Positions 32,789-41,762 of a stretch of DNA of 64,000 bases are shown in pieces. The notes under the pieces were generated by a model. That model did no database searches. It was not told where the DNA came from and worked only from the letters and a program-made list of their open reading frames with translations. A program made the position numbers and the translations under genes. The stretch spans positions 552,712 to 616,711 of the forward strand of contig DDVS01000001.1 in NCBI GenBank assembly GCA_002345565.1, read 5' to 3'. The first letter of the stretch is position 1. Each line of letters opens with the position of its first letter. This stretch comes from Flavobacteriales bacterium UBA2306 (GTDB taxonomy: Bacteria > Bacteroidota > Bacteroidia > Flavobacteriales > Weeksellaceae).

Positions 32789-35700
32789 TTACCTATTCCT
32801 CTTAAAATTCTCCGCCTGCTCCAGCACATTCTTATAAACCTCATCCTGCGTAATTGGCGGATAACCAAACTGATGAAGCTTCACAATAATTTCCATTTTC
32901 AGCTGAGCCTTGATATCATCTCTGTCACTCCAGTCCGGGAACTTGGCGGTGTCATCTACAATCTTTTTGATTTCTCTGGCAAGTTCCAGCATTTTGTCTT
33001 TGTCGAATTCAAAACCGTATTGCTTGCAAACCATATCCAGAATATCGTAGAAGGCTTTTTCTTCGTAATCGATTCCTAAATCTTCAAACGATGCCATTTC
33101 AGTACGCAGTTTTAAAATAAGGTCAAGAATCTGCTCGTAAGTGGTTGCCTGAATGCCGTCGTAATCCAGCAGGTCGGCTTCGCTACGCTCGTTGTAGCTG
33201 TTAATGATTTTCTGAAGCCTTTCAGAGAACTCAATGCCTTTTACTTTGTTTACTTTTTTAAAATCAGAGATGGCTTGTTTTAAAAGTCTTTCAAGGATTT
33301 TGATTTTCGTATTTGGGAGTTCAAGCGCATCTATTTTCTCCAGAAACTTATCGTTAAACAGATCTATCGCATTGGCTTTATTGTCATCCAGTTTAAAGAT
33401 TTCTTCCACACCTTCCGAAACAATGGCATCTTCCACCATCTTGCTCACTTTGGCATTCATCTGTGCGGTGTCGGGTGCTTCGCCTTTGGTTAATTTAACA
33501 ACAATTGATTTAATCGCAAAGTAAAAATGAATTTCATCGGTTTCTTTTTCATTAAAGATTTCTGATCCGCAAGTCAGGTTATAGGCAGATTTTAGTTTTT
33601 TGGTCACATCCACAAAGAACTTTTCGGATTTTTCCGTGATCAAAACCAATTCAGAAGCACGGTTCAGACAATGCAGCTGCTCAACGGGTGATCCTTTGAA
33701 ATAATCACTGGTATCAAACTTATAGAAAAACTGTCGCAATAAATCCAGCTGGTCTCTCACAATAATCACCGCTTTATCAAGGTCTTCAAAATCATCGGCT
33801 GCTGTTGTGTTGTTAAACATTCCCAAAGCGTGGTTCAGGTTTTTCTTGATGCCGATATAATCCACCACCAAACCTTTGTCTTTCCCTTCAAACTTTCTGT
33901 TCACTCGGGAAATGGTCTGGATGAGATTATGCGTCTGCAAAGGTTTATCAATGTAAATCGTGTCCAAAAACGGAACATCAAAACCTGTAAGCCACATATC
34001 TACCACGATGGCTATTTTGAAGTTGGAATGTTTCTGTTTAAACTGTCTGTCCAGTTCCTTTCGGTCTTCTTTTGTTCCGAGAAGATTCCACAGACTTTCT
34101 TCATCATCTTTGCTTCTGGTCATCACCATTTTGATGCGTTCGATGGGCTTAATTTCTTTCTGCTCTTTCTCGCTCAGATGTTCTGCTATGGTTTTCTCAT
34201 TCCATTCAGGTCTTAGTCTGATGATTTCTTTGAATAATTTATAAGCAATCTCCCGCGAAGCACAGACAAACATCACTTTTCCGGCAACGGTTGCTTTCTC
34301 CTCGATTCTTTTTTCATAGTGACTGATAAAATCCTGTGCAATGGCTTCAATTCTTTCTGGGTCACCCAGAATCACTTCCATTCTGGCAATGGCTTTCTGG
34401 CTGGCTTCCACGTGGTATTCCGAAGCACCTTCTGCAACGGCATTTTGATAATACTGTTCAATCTCCACTACTTTAGAATGGTTGAGATTCACTTTTGCAG
34501 CACGGCCTTCATACACCAATCGAACCGTAATTTCATCCACCACCGATTCAAACATCGTGTAGGAATCTACCACTGGACCAAAGACATCCAGCGTTTTATC
34601 AATCGGCGTTCCCGTAAATCCTACATACGTTGCATTGGGAAGAGAATCGTGAAGGTATTTGGCAAAACCGTACGATTTTTTCACCCCATCTTCATCAATG
34701 CGGACTTTCAAATCCAGATTTACCTGCGAGCGGTGGGCTTCATCGGAAATACAGATGATATTGGTGCGGTCACTTAAAATCTCACTGTCTTCTGCGAATT
34801 TTTGAACGGTCGTCTGGAAAACGCCACCACTTTCCCTGCCCCGCAATCTTGCCCGAAGGTCGGCTCTGGATTCTATGTTGATAATATTTTCATCGCCAAT
34901 AAAATCCTTGGCATTGGTAAAATCTCTCGACAGCTGATCGTCCAAATCAGTACGGTCGGAGATAATAATGATAGTCGGACTTGCCAATTGTGTGGAACGC
35001 ATCAGCAGTCTCGACAGATAAAGCATCGTAAAACTTTTCCCGCAACCTGTTGCTCCGAAATAGGTACCGCCTTTTCCGTCGCCTTCAGGTTTACGGTGCT
35101 TTTGGATATTGCTAAACAGTTTGTTGGCAGCATAATACTGTGGATATCGGCACAAAATTTTTTCTTCTTTTTTAGTGGTATCGGGAAACCAGATGAAGTG
35201 ATGCAGAATATCACAAAGCCTTTCCCTGTTCAGCATTCCGTGCACGATGGAGGTGGCGGTATGAATGCCTGTCAGTGCTTTCTTTTCTTCGCCTGTTATT
35301 TTATGCCAGCCGTAGAAAAAATCGTAAGGTGCAAATAGAGAACCTGCTTTGTTGTTCACGCCGTCGCTGATGATGCAGAACGCATTGTATTTCATCAGTT
35401 CCGGAATATCTCTTCGGTAGCGGATGCTCAGTTGTTTGTAAGCATTATAAATCGTAATCTCTTCTTCTATCGTTGTTTTAAACTCAAAAACCACCACCGG
35501 AAGCCCGTTGATGTAAAGAATCAAATCAGGAATCCGTAATTCTTTTCCCTGAATCTCCAGCTGGTTCACAATTTTAAACCGATTGGTTTTCAAAAGACTT
35601 CTTTCATTAATATCAATATAGCGGATGTGCAAATCTTTTTTCGCAGGATTGTGCCTTTTAAAAATCAGACCGTCTGCCAACAATTTCCCAATGTATTTAT

Positions 35701-35932
35701 TGCTGTCGTACAGATTGGAAGCAGGCTGATACGCCAATTCATTAATAAGTGTTTCCAATTCTATCGCTTCCAAATCGGGATAACGCGACAGCAAAAAATC
35801 ACTCAGATCTTCCCGAATCAAAACCTCCTGATGCGATGCCCGAACTACGTCTTTGCCATTCACATATTTGTAGCCTTCTTCTTTTAGGAGATGGATGAAT
35901 GATTTTTCTAATTGGGATTCGGTGTATTTCAT
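32789..35932 (-). CDS. hsdR: type I restriction enzyme, R subunit
   Basis: A 1047-residue motor/nuclease subunit that translocates and cuts unmodified DNA in complex with HsdM and HsdS. The N-terminal nuclease core is visible as VVVFEFKTT (E-x-K, about residues 148-156) with the earlier RIPDLILY. Helicase motifs follow: Walker A GATGCGKSF (about 295-303), DEAHRSQ (about 396-402), VGFTGTPID, and VDMWLTGFDVP and TISRVNRKFEGKDKG in the second RecA domain. The C-terminal ~250 residues are the HsdM-binding helical part. No lesion is seen. It is separated from hsdS by a RAYT gene and an AAA ATPase gene, which is unusual. Confidence 0.95.
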   Translation of the reverse strand: MKYTESQLEKSFIHLLKEEGYKYVNGKDVVRASHQEVLIREDLSDFLLSRYPDLEAIELETLINELAYQPASNLYDSNKYIGKLLADGLIFKRHNPAKKDLHIRYIDINERSLLKTNRFKIVNQLEIQGKELRIPDLILYINGLPVVVFEFKTTIEEEITIYNAYKQLSIRYRRDIPELMKYNAFCIISDGVNNKAGSLFAPYDFFYGWHKITGEEKKALTGIHTATSIVHGMLNRERLCDILHHFIWFPDTTKKEEKILCRYPQYYAANKLFSNIQKHRKPEGDGKGGTYFGATGCGKSFTMLYLSRLLMRSTQLASPTIIIISDRTDLDDQLSRDFTNAKDFIGDENIINIESRADLRARLRGRESGGVFQTTVQKFAEDSEILSDRTNIICISDEAHRSQVNLDLKVRIDEDGVKKSYGFAKYLHDSLPNATYVGFTGTPIDKTLDVFGPVVDSYTMFESVVDEITVRLVYEGRAAKVNLNHSKVVEIEQYYQNAVAEGASEYHVEASQKAIARMEVILGDPERIEAIAQDFISHYEKRIEEKATVAGKVMFVCASREIAYKLFKEIIRLRPEWNEKTIAEHLSEKEQKEIKPIERIKMVMTRSKDDEESLWNLLGTKEDRKELDRQFKQKHSNFKIAIVVDMWLTGFDVPFLDTIYIDKPLQTHNLIQTISRVNRKFEGKDKGLVVDYIGIKKNLNHALGMFNNTTAADDFEDLDKAVIIVRDQLDLLRQFFYKFDTSDYFKGSPVEQLHCLNRASELVLITEKSEKFFVDVTKKLKSAYNLTCGSEIFNEKETDEIHFYFAIKSIVVKLTKGEAPDTAQMNAKVSKMVEDAIVSEGVEEIFKLDDNKANAIDLFNDKFLEKIDALELPNTKIKILERLLKQAISDFKKVNKVKGIEFSERLQKIINSYNERSEADLLDYDGIQATTYEQILDLILKLRTEMASFEDLGIDYEEKAFYDILDMVCKQYGFEFDKDKMLELAREIKKIVDDTAKFPDWSDRDDIKAQLKMEIIVKLHQFGYPPITQDEVYKNVLEQAENFKRNR

Positions 35933-35950
35933 TGTTTTATTTTATTAATT

Positions 35951-36004
35951 GGGGCGAATCGTTGGGGCGAATCGTTGGGGCGAATTGCAATTCGCCCGTA
36001 CTAC
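35951..36004. repeat. GGGCGAAT REP cluster between hsdR and the second RAYT
   Basis: GGGGCGAATCGTT occurs twice in tandem, followed by the hairpin GGGCGAATTGCAATTCGCCC and GTACTACG. It lies in the 79-base gap after the second transposase gene. Confidence 0.85.
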
Positions 36005-36011
36005 GAAATTA

Positions 36012-36602
36012 TTATATTCCATAAAATTTATCCTCATTCCAGCGTTTCGGATTATCTCTTATATAGTCTGATATTCTTTCGTAAGCCTCTTCGTTTCTAA
36101 TGATATGCTCATAATAATTCCTTTGCCAAATTTTAAAATCTAATTCTTTTATCTTCTCGGTTGGGGCGGTTGGGGCGAATTGCAATTCGCCCGTACTAAT
36201 ATTCGCTCTTTCTGAAAAAAGAATAAAATCTTTTATTTTTTTTATTGTTGCTATTTTATATCCTCTAATAATAGCGCCCACCGTTTGCGATGGCGATTGA
36301 AATTTCCCAATCTCATTATTCCCTTTTTGAAATGTTATTTTTAAGATTGAATGAAAATGATTAGGCATTACGACAAAGTCGTATAAGACAACATTATCTC
36401 TAATTGCACTTGTATTTTGCCATTCTTTTTGTGCTATTTCTCCATAGCTGTTCAATATCATCTTTCCATCTACAATCTCCCCAAACAAATGCGTCCTATC
36501 CTGACAACAGATTGTAATAAAATACAATCCTTCCTGGCTATAATCATAACCTTGTAAACGTATCGATCGGCGATGGTGTTTTTGGGGATTGTATTTATTC
36601 AT
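36012..36602 (-). CDS. second REP-associated transposase (RAYT/IS200-like)
   Basis: A 196-residue transposase-like protein of the RAYT group, clearly different from the one at 29887. It opens with RRSIRLQGYDYSQEGLYFITICCQDR, has the HUH pair in VVMPNHFHSIL (about residues 83-93), and IWQRNYYEHIIRNEEAY with candidate Tyr residues near 161-162. Residues ~136-148 (ELQFAPTAPTEK) are encoded by a GGGCGAATTGCAATTCGCCC hairpin, the same REP that flanks the gene on both sides; it inserts without breaking the frame. The gene sits between hsdR and the AAA ATPase gene inside the restriction operon. Confidence 0.85.
   Translation of the reverse strand: MNKYNPQKHHRRSIRLQGYDYSQEGLYFITICCQDRTHLFGEIVDGKMILNSYGEIAQKEWQNTSAIRDNVVLYDFVVMPNHFHSILKITFQKGNNEIGKFQSPSQTVGAIIRGYKIATIKKIKDFILFSERANISTGELQFAPTAPTEKIKELDFKIWQRNYYEHIIRNEEAYERISDYIRDNPKRWNEDKFYGI
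36159..36197. repeat. REP hairpin inside the second RAYT gene
   Basis: GGTTGGGGCGGTTGGGGCG followed by AATTGCAATTCGCCCGTACT lies within the coding region and is read through in frame. Confidence 0.85.
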
Positions 36603-36620
36603 ATTATTTAATTTTCCTTT

Positions 36621-36650
36621 GGGGCGGTTGGGGCGAATTGCAATTCGCCC
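36621..36650. repeat. REP hairpin between the second RAYT and the ATPase gene
   Basis: GGGGCGGTTGGGGCG followed by AATTGCAATTCGCCC, the same element as inside the RAYT gene. Confidence 0.85.
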
Positions 36651-36656
36651 AAAATA

Positions 36657-38195
36657 TTAATTTCTTTGACTAAGAATAAAATCTCTCATTAAATTAACTG
36701 AATCCTCCAATTGTTCAAAAGTGAATCTTGGATTCAAAGTATTCTCTGGATGATGAATTTGATGTCTAATATATTCCGTTAAGATTATTTGATGTACGCT
36801 TGTATTACCTCTAAATGTTTTATTGTAAGTGATAGTCGTTTTTCCATTTTTATAATCGTTCCATAATTCCTCTGCCACAATATAACCGTGCAATTCATTA
36901 TGATATTCTTCCGTTAAATCACGGAACGCTACAAAATTAATTTCATTTAACGATGGATATGGAAGTTGATGTGGAATTACCTGCTCAATAAGTTTATGAC
37001 CGTGCTCGTTTTTAGAAACCAAACGCAAATGATTAAAAGATAATCCTTTAACTACTGTTGAGCTGTGAGTTGTTAAAAGAACTTGTGTCCTGTTTGCTTG
37101 TGAAAGTTCTAAAAATGCTCTGATAAGTATTTTTTGATGGTCTGTGTGCTGAGATGTTTCGGGTTGTTCAATAGCATAAATGATAGATTGAGAATTCCCA
37201 GTAGTCATTCTTCTTTCGGCTTCAGCTCGGAAAAAATTTAATAGAATAAGTCTTTTAACGCCACTTCCCCTTTTATTTACAGGTATATTCTCATCTCCAG
37301 TAATAGAAACACTTTTAAAAACATCAACCCATTTCAAAGCACTTGCAACTGGGATAATTGGATTTAAACTACTCGCAATATCAGGATTCATTTCTCTAAG
37401 TTTTTCTAATGTAGAATCTGAAACTTCTGTCAATCTTTGCGAAACTCGTTGGGCAATATCTTCAAACATTGCTGTTATTTCCTGATCTGCAAGAATCTGC
37501 GCAACTGCTTTTTTCAAAGGATCCTGAACCTCACTGTCGTTATCACTATTTTTTCGGTCAGATTGAAATAAACAATATTGAGGAAGGTATTGCTGTATCT
37601 TTTCCCAGATATTCTTAGCATCTTCTTTAGAAGTATCAATTTCAATTTCCTGCAATTGTAAATCAGTCGAAAAGTGTGACCAGATTGCATTTCTCATTAC
37701 TGCATTGATTGTATTGTTTTCACATTCAATATTATGCTGTTGAATAATCCTCCTGTAATCGGTTATTTTCTTTAATAATAAATCTGCACAATCTGCATTA
37801 GTAGGATGATTTGCTTTTATATAAACTTTTGCAGATCCTGCATTGGGATATTTTTTTGTAATTTCTAATTTACCATCCGAATTCAAAAGATATTCTGCTT
37901 CAAAAGAAGTTTCATTAGTCGTATCTATAACAATAGGTTTAGGTAATTCAGAAAATACAGCCGTAATAGAAATGACATTATCTCCTTCTGCAAGAGCAGA
38001 CTTATTAATATCATCTTTATCTAACTTTATAACACCATTACCCTTTCCATCATTAAAAAAAACATCCAAAGCTTCCAATATTGTTGATTTACCAATATCG
38101 TTTTTCCCAACAAAAACGGTTAAATCATTTATCTTGATTTCCGTTTCTTCTTTATAGCTTCTAAAGTTTTTAAGTTTGATTGAGTGTAGTTTCAT
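36657..38195 (-). CDS. AAA ATPase of the OLD/RecF-like group embedded in the RM operon
   Basis: A 512-residue ABC/SMC-type ATPase. Walker A G-K-N-D-I-G-K-S-T is at residues 30-38, a degenerate signature region (GSGVKRLILLNFF) at ~306-318, Walker B-like SIIYAIEQPE at ~337-346 and an H-loop (LLTTHSS) at ~377-383. The central ~200 residues are the variable inserted arm. The C-terminal ~130 residues (EEYHNELHGYIVAEELW ... FTFEQLEDSVNLMRDF) show no TOPRIM DxD motif, so it is not a complete OLD/GajA nuclease. Such ATPases often accompany defence nucleases; position between hsdS and hsdR suggests an accessory defence or DNA-sensing role, which is inference. Confidence 0.8.
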   Translation of the reverse strand: MKLHSIKLKNFRSYKEETEIKINDLTVFVGKNDIGKSTILEALDVFFNDGKGNGVIKLDKDDINKSALAEGDNVISITAVFSELPKPIVIDTTNETSFEAEYLLNSDGKLEITKKYPNAGSAKVYIKANHPTNADCADLLLKKITDYRRIIQQHNIECENNTINAVMRNAIWSHFSTDLQLQEIEIDTSKEDAKNIWEKIQQYLPQYCLFQSDRKNSDNDSEVQDPLKKAVAQILADQEITAMFEDIAQRVSQRLTEVSDSTLEKLREMNPDIASSLNPIIPVASALKWVDVFKSVSITGDENIPVNKRGSGVKRLILLNFFRAEAERRMTTGNSQSIIYAIEQPETSQHTDHQKILIRAFLELSQANRTQVLLTTHSSTVVKGLSFNHLRLVSKNEHGHKLIEQVIPHQLPYPSLNEINFVAFRDLTEEYHNELHGYIVAEELWNDYKNGKTTITYNKTFRGNTSVHQIILTEYIRHQIHHPENTLNPRFTFEQLEDSVNLMRDFILSQRN

Positions 38196-38236
38196 AATAT
38201 TTTGTTTTCTATAGTTATTAGTTTTATTTTCCGTTA

Positions 38237-38309
38237 GGGGTCGGTCGGGGCGAATCGCAATTCGCCCTTACTATCTGCACTTACTATTCGCCATTACTAT
38301 TCGCCCTTA
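38237..38309. repeat. GGGCGAAT REP and degenerate copies between ATPase gene and hsdS
   Basis: GGGGTCGGTCGGGGCGAATCG continues into CAATTCGCCCTTACTA, then two degraded copies (TTACTATTCGCCATTACTAT, TTCGCCCTTATA) follow up to the hsdS stop. Confidence 0.75.
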
Positions 38310-39632
38310 TACCATTATCATTCTCTTTTCTTCCTCTCCAACCGCCAACCGCGACAACAATAAACTTTGTAGTTGGGTAAGTTTTAGGGTTTTTATTTCT
38401 TTCAATCTAATCTGTCCAAAAATGTCATTCACATATGTTTCAAATGTAGTATTCAAATTTTTGTTAGGAATTATTATTTTAAAATCTTTAATCATAGCAG
38501 AATTAATCGAATTTACAATAGAAGAAGTAGTTCCTAATGACTGATAGTTGAAAGTTTTCAAAAAGAAATACAGATATTCTTTTGATAAACTATTGTTCTC
38601 TTTTTTTATGAAACTAGCAATTGCCTCATTTGAAAGCATATCTTCATTTGTAATAGCAATTCTACCTACTGACATTTTAAAACTTAAAACTACAGTGTTT
38701 TTTGGAATCAATGGAATTTTATGTTTTTTGAGCGCTTCCTTACTAAGATTTTCATTTGTTTTAAGGAGAAAAACACCATTTTCATTAATATCTTTTATAG
38801 AAATCCATTTTATTCCAATATCATTTTTTAAAAACCACTTTGATTCATCCCTCGATGGGGTTCTTCCTATTTGAATTTTGTAGATCAATTCTAAACTCTT
38901 CAGTTCCCACCCCTCCGGAATCTCCTTCCCAAGTTCCTCATTCCAAACCATTTTACCGCCGGAAGCTTTATAGCCCTGTTTCGTTGCGACTGGGTACAAA
39001 ACCCGTTCTTCAGCAACTAAAGCTGCAATTTCTTCATCGCGCGCTTCCCTGTCCTCGCAATGGCTAATCGGAAACTCAAAATCCACAAACCAATGTTTAT
39101 ACAAAGCCTGCGCAATCGCTTCCAGTTTTTCGCAAATCTGCTCGTTGACTTTTATTTTGTTGCCTATGCTTTGGTATTGCGCAACAATCTGTCGCTGTTC
39201 TTCGATGGAAGGAATGGGTAATTCAACTTCACACATATCAGCCCAATCAAATGTTTCTCTTGTACTGCCATGCGAATGAAATCTGACATATCTGTCAAAC
39301 TCAGGTCGTGAAAACCACATCATTAAGTATTCAGGAAGTAATTCTGCAGTATCGATCACTTCAAAAACAACATAAATTTGGGAAACCAACGCTTTATCAT
39401 ATTGATCGGATAAAGCAATGGAAATCTTTTCTCCATTTCTTGAAGTCACAGTTCCATAGGCAAATTGTCTTTTTTCAATGACCTTATAAACCGACATATC
39501 CGTACCTATGACATTGGCTATTGATGGCATCAATTTTTTAGTAATGCTTACTCCTAAAAGAACATCGGTTTCCAAATTCTTATTCCGAACATTAACCTGT
39601 CGAATATAATCTCCTAATTTTTTATAACTCAT
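38307..39632 (-). CDS. hsdS: type I restriction-modification specificity subunit
   Basis: A 441-residue DNA-recognition subunit with two target-recognition domains. The first (about residues 1-150) ends with LPIPSIEEQRQIV and a helical spacer (EQICEKLEAIAQALYKHWFVDFEFP); the second begins at EIPEGWELKSL (about 245) and ends with the helical tail IRLKEIKTLKLTQLQSLLLSRLAVGE. The start at 39632 (MSYKKLGDY) overlaps the hsdM stop by 11 bases; a start seven codons earlier is less family-like. Residues ~190-221 between the two halves (HCEDREARDEEIAALVAEER and on) look like a translated repeat insertion in the linker. Confidence 0.92.
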   Translation of the reverse strand: MSYKKLGDYIRQVNVRNKNLETDVLLGVSITKKLMPSIANVIGTDMSVYKVIEKRQFAYGTVTSRNGEKISIALSDQYDKALVSQIYVVFEVIDTAELLPEYLMMWFSRPEFDRYVRFHSHGSTRETFDWADMCEVELPIPSIEEQRQIVAQYQSIGNKIKVNEQICEKLEAIAQALYKHWFVDFEFPISHCEDREARDEEIAALVAEERVLYPVATKQGYKASGGKMVWNEELGKEIPEGWELKSLELIYKIQIGRTPSRDESKWFLKNDIGIKWISIKDINENGVFLLKTNENLSKEALKKHKIPLIPKNTVVLSFKMSVGRIAITNEDMLSNEAIASFIKKENNSLSKEYLYFFLKTFNYQSLGTTSSIVNSINSAMIKDFKIIIPNKNLNTTFETYVNDIFGQIRLKEIKTLKLTQLQSLLLSRLAVGEEEKRMIMV

Positions 39633-41211
39633 ATCCCAAAGTTTTAAAAACATTGGAAACCTCCTCTTTCAATTGGCTTTCCTGCTGAAACAAGTCTTTC
39701 AAATCAGTCTGTAAGCTTTGCATCTGCTCATCATAATCCAGACTTTCATCACGGTTGACGAATTCAATATATTTACTTGGCACCAATGAATAATCTTTTT
39801 TGCGGATGTCTTCCAGACTGGCACTGTAAGAATATTCAGGAATATCCTCATAGGTGTCTTTCCAGTTTTGCTGTTGCCAGTTATGATAATGGGTAGCTAT
39901 CGCAGTAATCTCTTCGTCGCCAAACTGAATAAACTTCTTTTCAAACGGTTCACCTTTCTGACGCAGATCCATAAATAGAACTTCACCTTTTCGGTTACGG
40001 TAATTTTTAACACCGTCGTTTGGTACGGGCGAATCATTATTCGCCCGTACAACGGTTCTTTCGTTTTTATTGCGGTTCAGAATCCAAAGTGTTACTGAAA
40101 TATCAGTAGAATAAAACATTGCTCTTGGTAAGATCACAATAGCTTCCACCAAATCATTTTCAATGATCTGCTTCCGGATTTTATATTCTTCGCCACCACC
40201 GCTCAAAGCACCGTTTGCCAATATAAATCCGGCTACTCCATTCTGAGAAAGTTTAGAAATCATATTCAGAATCCACGCATAATTGGCATTGGATTTTGGG
40301 GGTATTTCATAGCCTGCCCATCTTGGGTCGGTAGTCAGTTCGCTGTCCGCGCGCCAGTCTTTTAAATTAAAAGGTGGGTTCGCCATAATGTAGTCGGCTT
40401 TCAGATCTTTGTGCTGGTCGTCGCCAAAAGTATCTGCCGCTTTGCTCCCCAGATTAGAAGAAATCCCACGGATGGCGAGATTCATCTTGGCGAGTTTGTA
40501 GGTCGTATTGGTCAGCTCCTGACCGTAGATAGAAACGTCTTTTTTGTTGCCCTTATGCTTTTCAATAAACTTCAGCGACTGCACAAACATCCCACCCGAA
40601 CCACAGGAAGGATCATAGATTTTCCCTTTATAAGGCTCTATCATTTCAGCGATGAGGTTGACGATAGACTTTGGCGTATAGAATTCACCTTTTCCTTTTC
40701 CTTCGGCAATGGCAAATTTGCTCAGAAAATATTCATACACACGCCCCACAATGTCGTGGGCTTCGTCGCGTAGCGTATCGATATTGTTGATGGTATCCAG
40801 CAAAGCCGAGAATTTTGACTGATCCAGTCCGAGACGTGAAAAATAATTGTCGGGCAAAGCACCTTCCAGAGATTTGTTGGTACGCTCAATGGTTTTCAGT
40901 GCAGAATCTACAATCAATGTGATATTTTCCTGTTTGGCGTTTTCCATAATGAAAGTCCACCGCGATTCTTCGGGAAGGTAGAAAACATTTTCCGCCTGAT
41001 AGAATTCGGGAATATCCAAAAATGCTTCTTTGTGTTCGTTGATGAGTTCCTGTCTTCTTCTCAAAAATTTGTCATTGGCAAACTTGAGGAAAATCAGACT
41101 CAACACCACGTGTTTGTATTCAGAAGGTTCCACAGAACCTCTTAATTTATTAGCAGAATCCCATAGGATTTCTTCGGTACTTTTTGTTTTTGCAGCTGTT
41201 TTCGTTGCCAT
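39622..41211 (-). CDS. hsdM: type I restriction-modification methyltransferase subunit
   Basis: A 529-residue N6-adenine DNA methyltransferase. An N-terminal HsdM helical domain (ILWDSANKLRGSVEPSEYKHVVLSLIFLKF) precedes the SAM motif DPSCGSGGMFVQS (about 195-207) and the catalytic N-P-P-F (IMANPPFNLKDW, about 277-280). It methylates the sequence chosen by HsdS and protects host DNA. Residues ~388-397 (VVRANNDSPVP) are encoded by a perfect GTACGGGCGAAT hairpin, the same REP family as in the operon's gaps. The downstream gene overlaps by 11 bases. Confidence 0.95.
   Translation of the reverse strand: MATKTAAKTKSTEEILWDSANKLRGSVEPSEYKHVVLSLIFLKFANDKFLRRRQELINEHKEAFLDIPEFYQAENVFYLPEESRWTFIMENAKQENITLIVDSALKTIERTNKSLEGALPDNYFSRLGLDQSKFSALLDTINNIDTLRDEAHDIVGRVYEYFLSKFAIAEGKGKGEFYTPKSIVNLIAEMIEPYKGKIYDPSCGSGGMFVQSLKFIEKHKGNKKDVSIYGQELTNTTYKLAKMNLAIRGISSNLGSKAADTFGDDQHKDLKADYIMANPPFNLKDWRADSELTTDPRWAGYEIPPKSNANYAWILNMISKLSQNGVAGFILANGALSGGGEEYKIRKQIIENDLVEAIVILPRAMFYSTDISVTLWILNRNKNERTVVRANNDSPVPNDGVKNYRNRKGEVLFMDLRQKGEPFEKKFIQFGDEEITAIATHYHNWQQQNWKDTYEDIPEYSYSASLEDIRKKDYSLVPSKYIEFVNRDESLDYDEQMQSLQTDLKDLFQQESQLKEEVSNVFKTLGYEL
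40023..40050. repeat. perfect REP hairpin inside hsdM
   Basis: GTACGGGCGAAT - CATT - ATTCGCCCGTAC, 12-base perfect arms, lies inside the coding region and keeps the frame. It shares GGGCGAAT/ATTCGCCC and the flanking GTAC with copies at 35951-36199. Confidence 0.85.
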
Positions 41212-41245
41212 AATATCCTTTGCTGTTATCTATGTGTATATTTTT

Positions 41246-41500
41246 TTACCCCTTATAATCCTCCCACATCTTCACCCAATCCTCAAAATAAGCCCGCAAG
41301 GTATCACGATCATCAAAGTAGTACCGCACATGTTCATTCGCAAAAGACCGCAACTCTTCAGCTCCGGTCTCAGGATTTTCGATGGGCAAGATCAGATTAT
41401 TCAGTTCAAAAACCAAATCTCCGCCTTTTTTTTGATACGTGATATAGATAGATTTAACTTCAGACAGGTCTATCGCAAGGCTGTTATCATGAGCAATCAT
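41246..41500 (-). CDS. small hypothetical protein upstream of hsdM
   Basis: An 84-residue acidic protein starting MIAHDNSLAIDLSEV. The sequence reads as a beta-sheet with a helical C-terminus (FANEHVRYYF, RAYFEDWVKMWEDYKG). No known motif. The ATG at 41500 is used; a longer version starting 87 bases earlier would add an unrelated basic stretch. It ends 34 bases before hsdM on the same strand and is probably the first or second gene of the restriction operon. A link to RM control is inference from position. Confidence 0.5.
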   Translation of the reverse strand: MIAHDNSLAIDLSEVKSIYITYQKKGGDLVFELNNLILPIENPETGAEELRSFANEHVRYYFDDRDTLRAYFEDWVKMWEDYKG

Positions 41501-41762
41501 AGAGTATAGTTTAGTTTTATCTCTCAAAAATAACCAAAATCCTCCAAACCTCAGTACGGGTTTCCGTATTCTAGCCGTTTTTTGCAAAAAATATTGCCTT
41601 TATTGCCCCATCACTTGCCCACTCATTTAACAAAACTACAACAGCAGGATAGCCAAAAGCAAAACCCATTTTACACCACAAACCATTAATACCCATCTTC
41701 ACAAATGCGTAAAAAAGCCATACCAATAGCAGTTCATAAAAAATAAATAAAAAGAGATGCGC

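Noticed and set aside
36657..38195. Complete OLD/GajA-type defence nuclease
   Set aside because: No TOPRIM motif (DxD) is visible in the C-terminal half; only the ATPase part can be supported.
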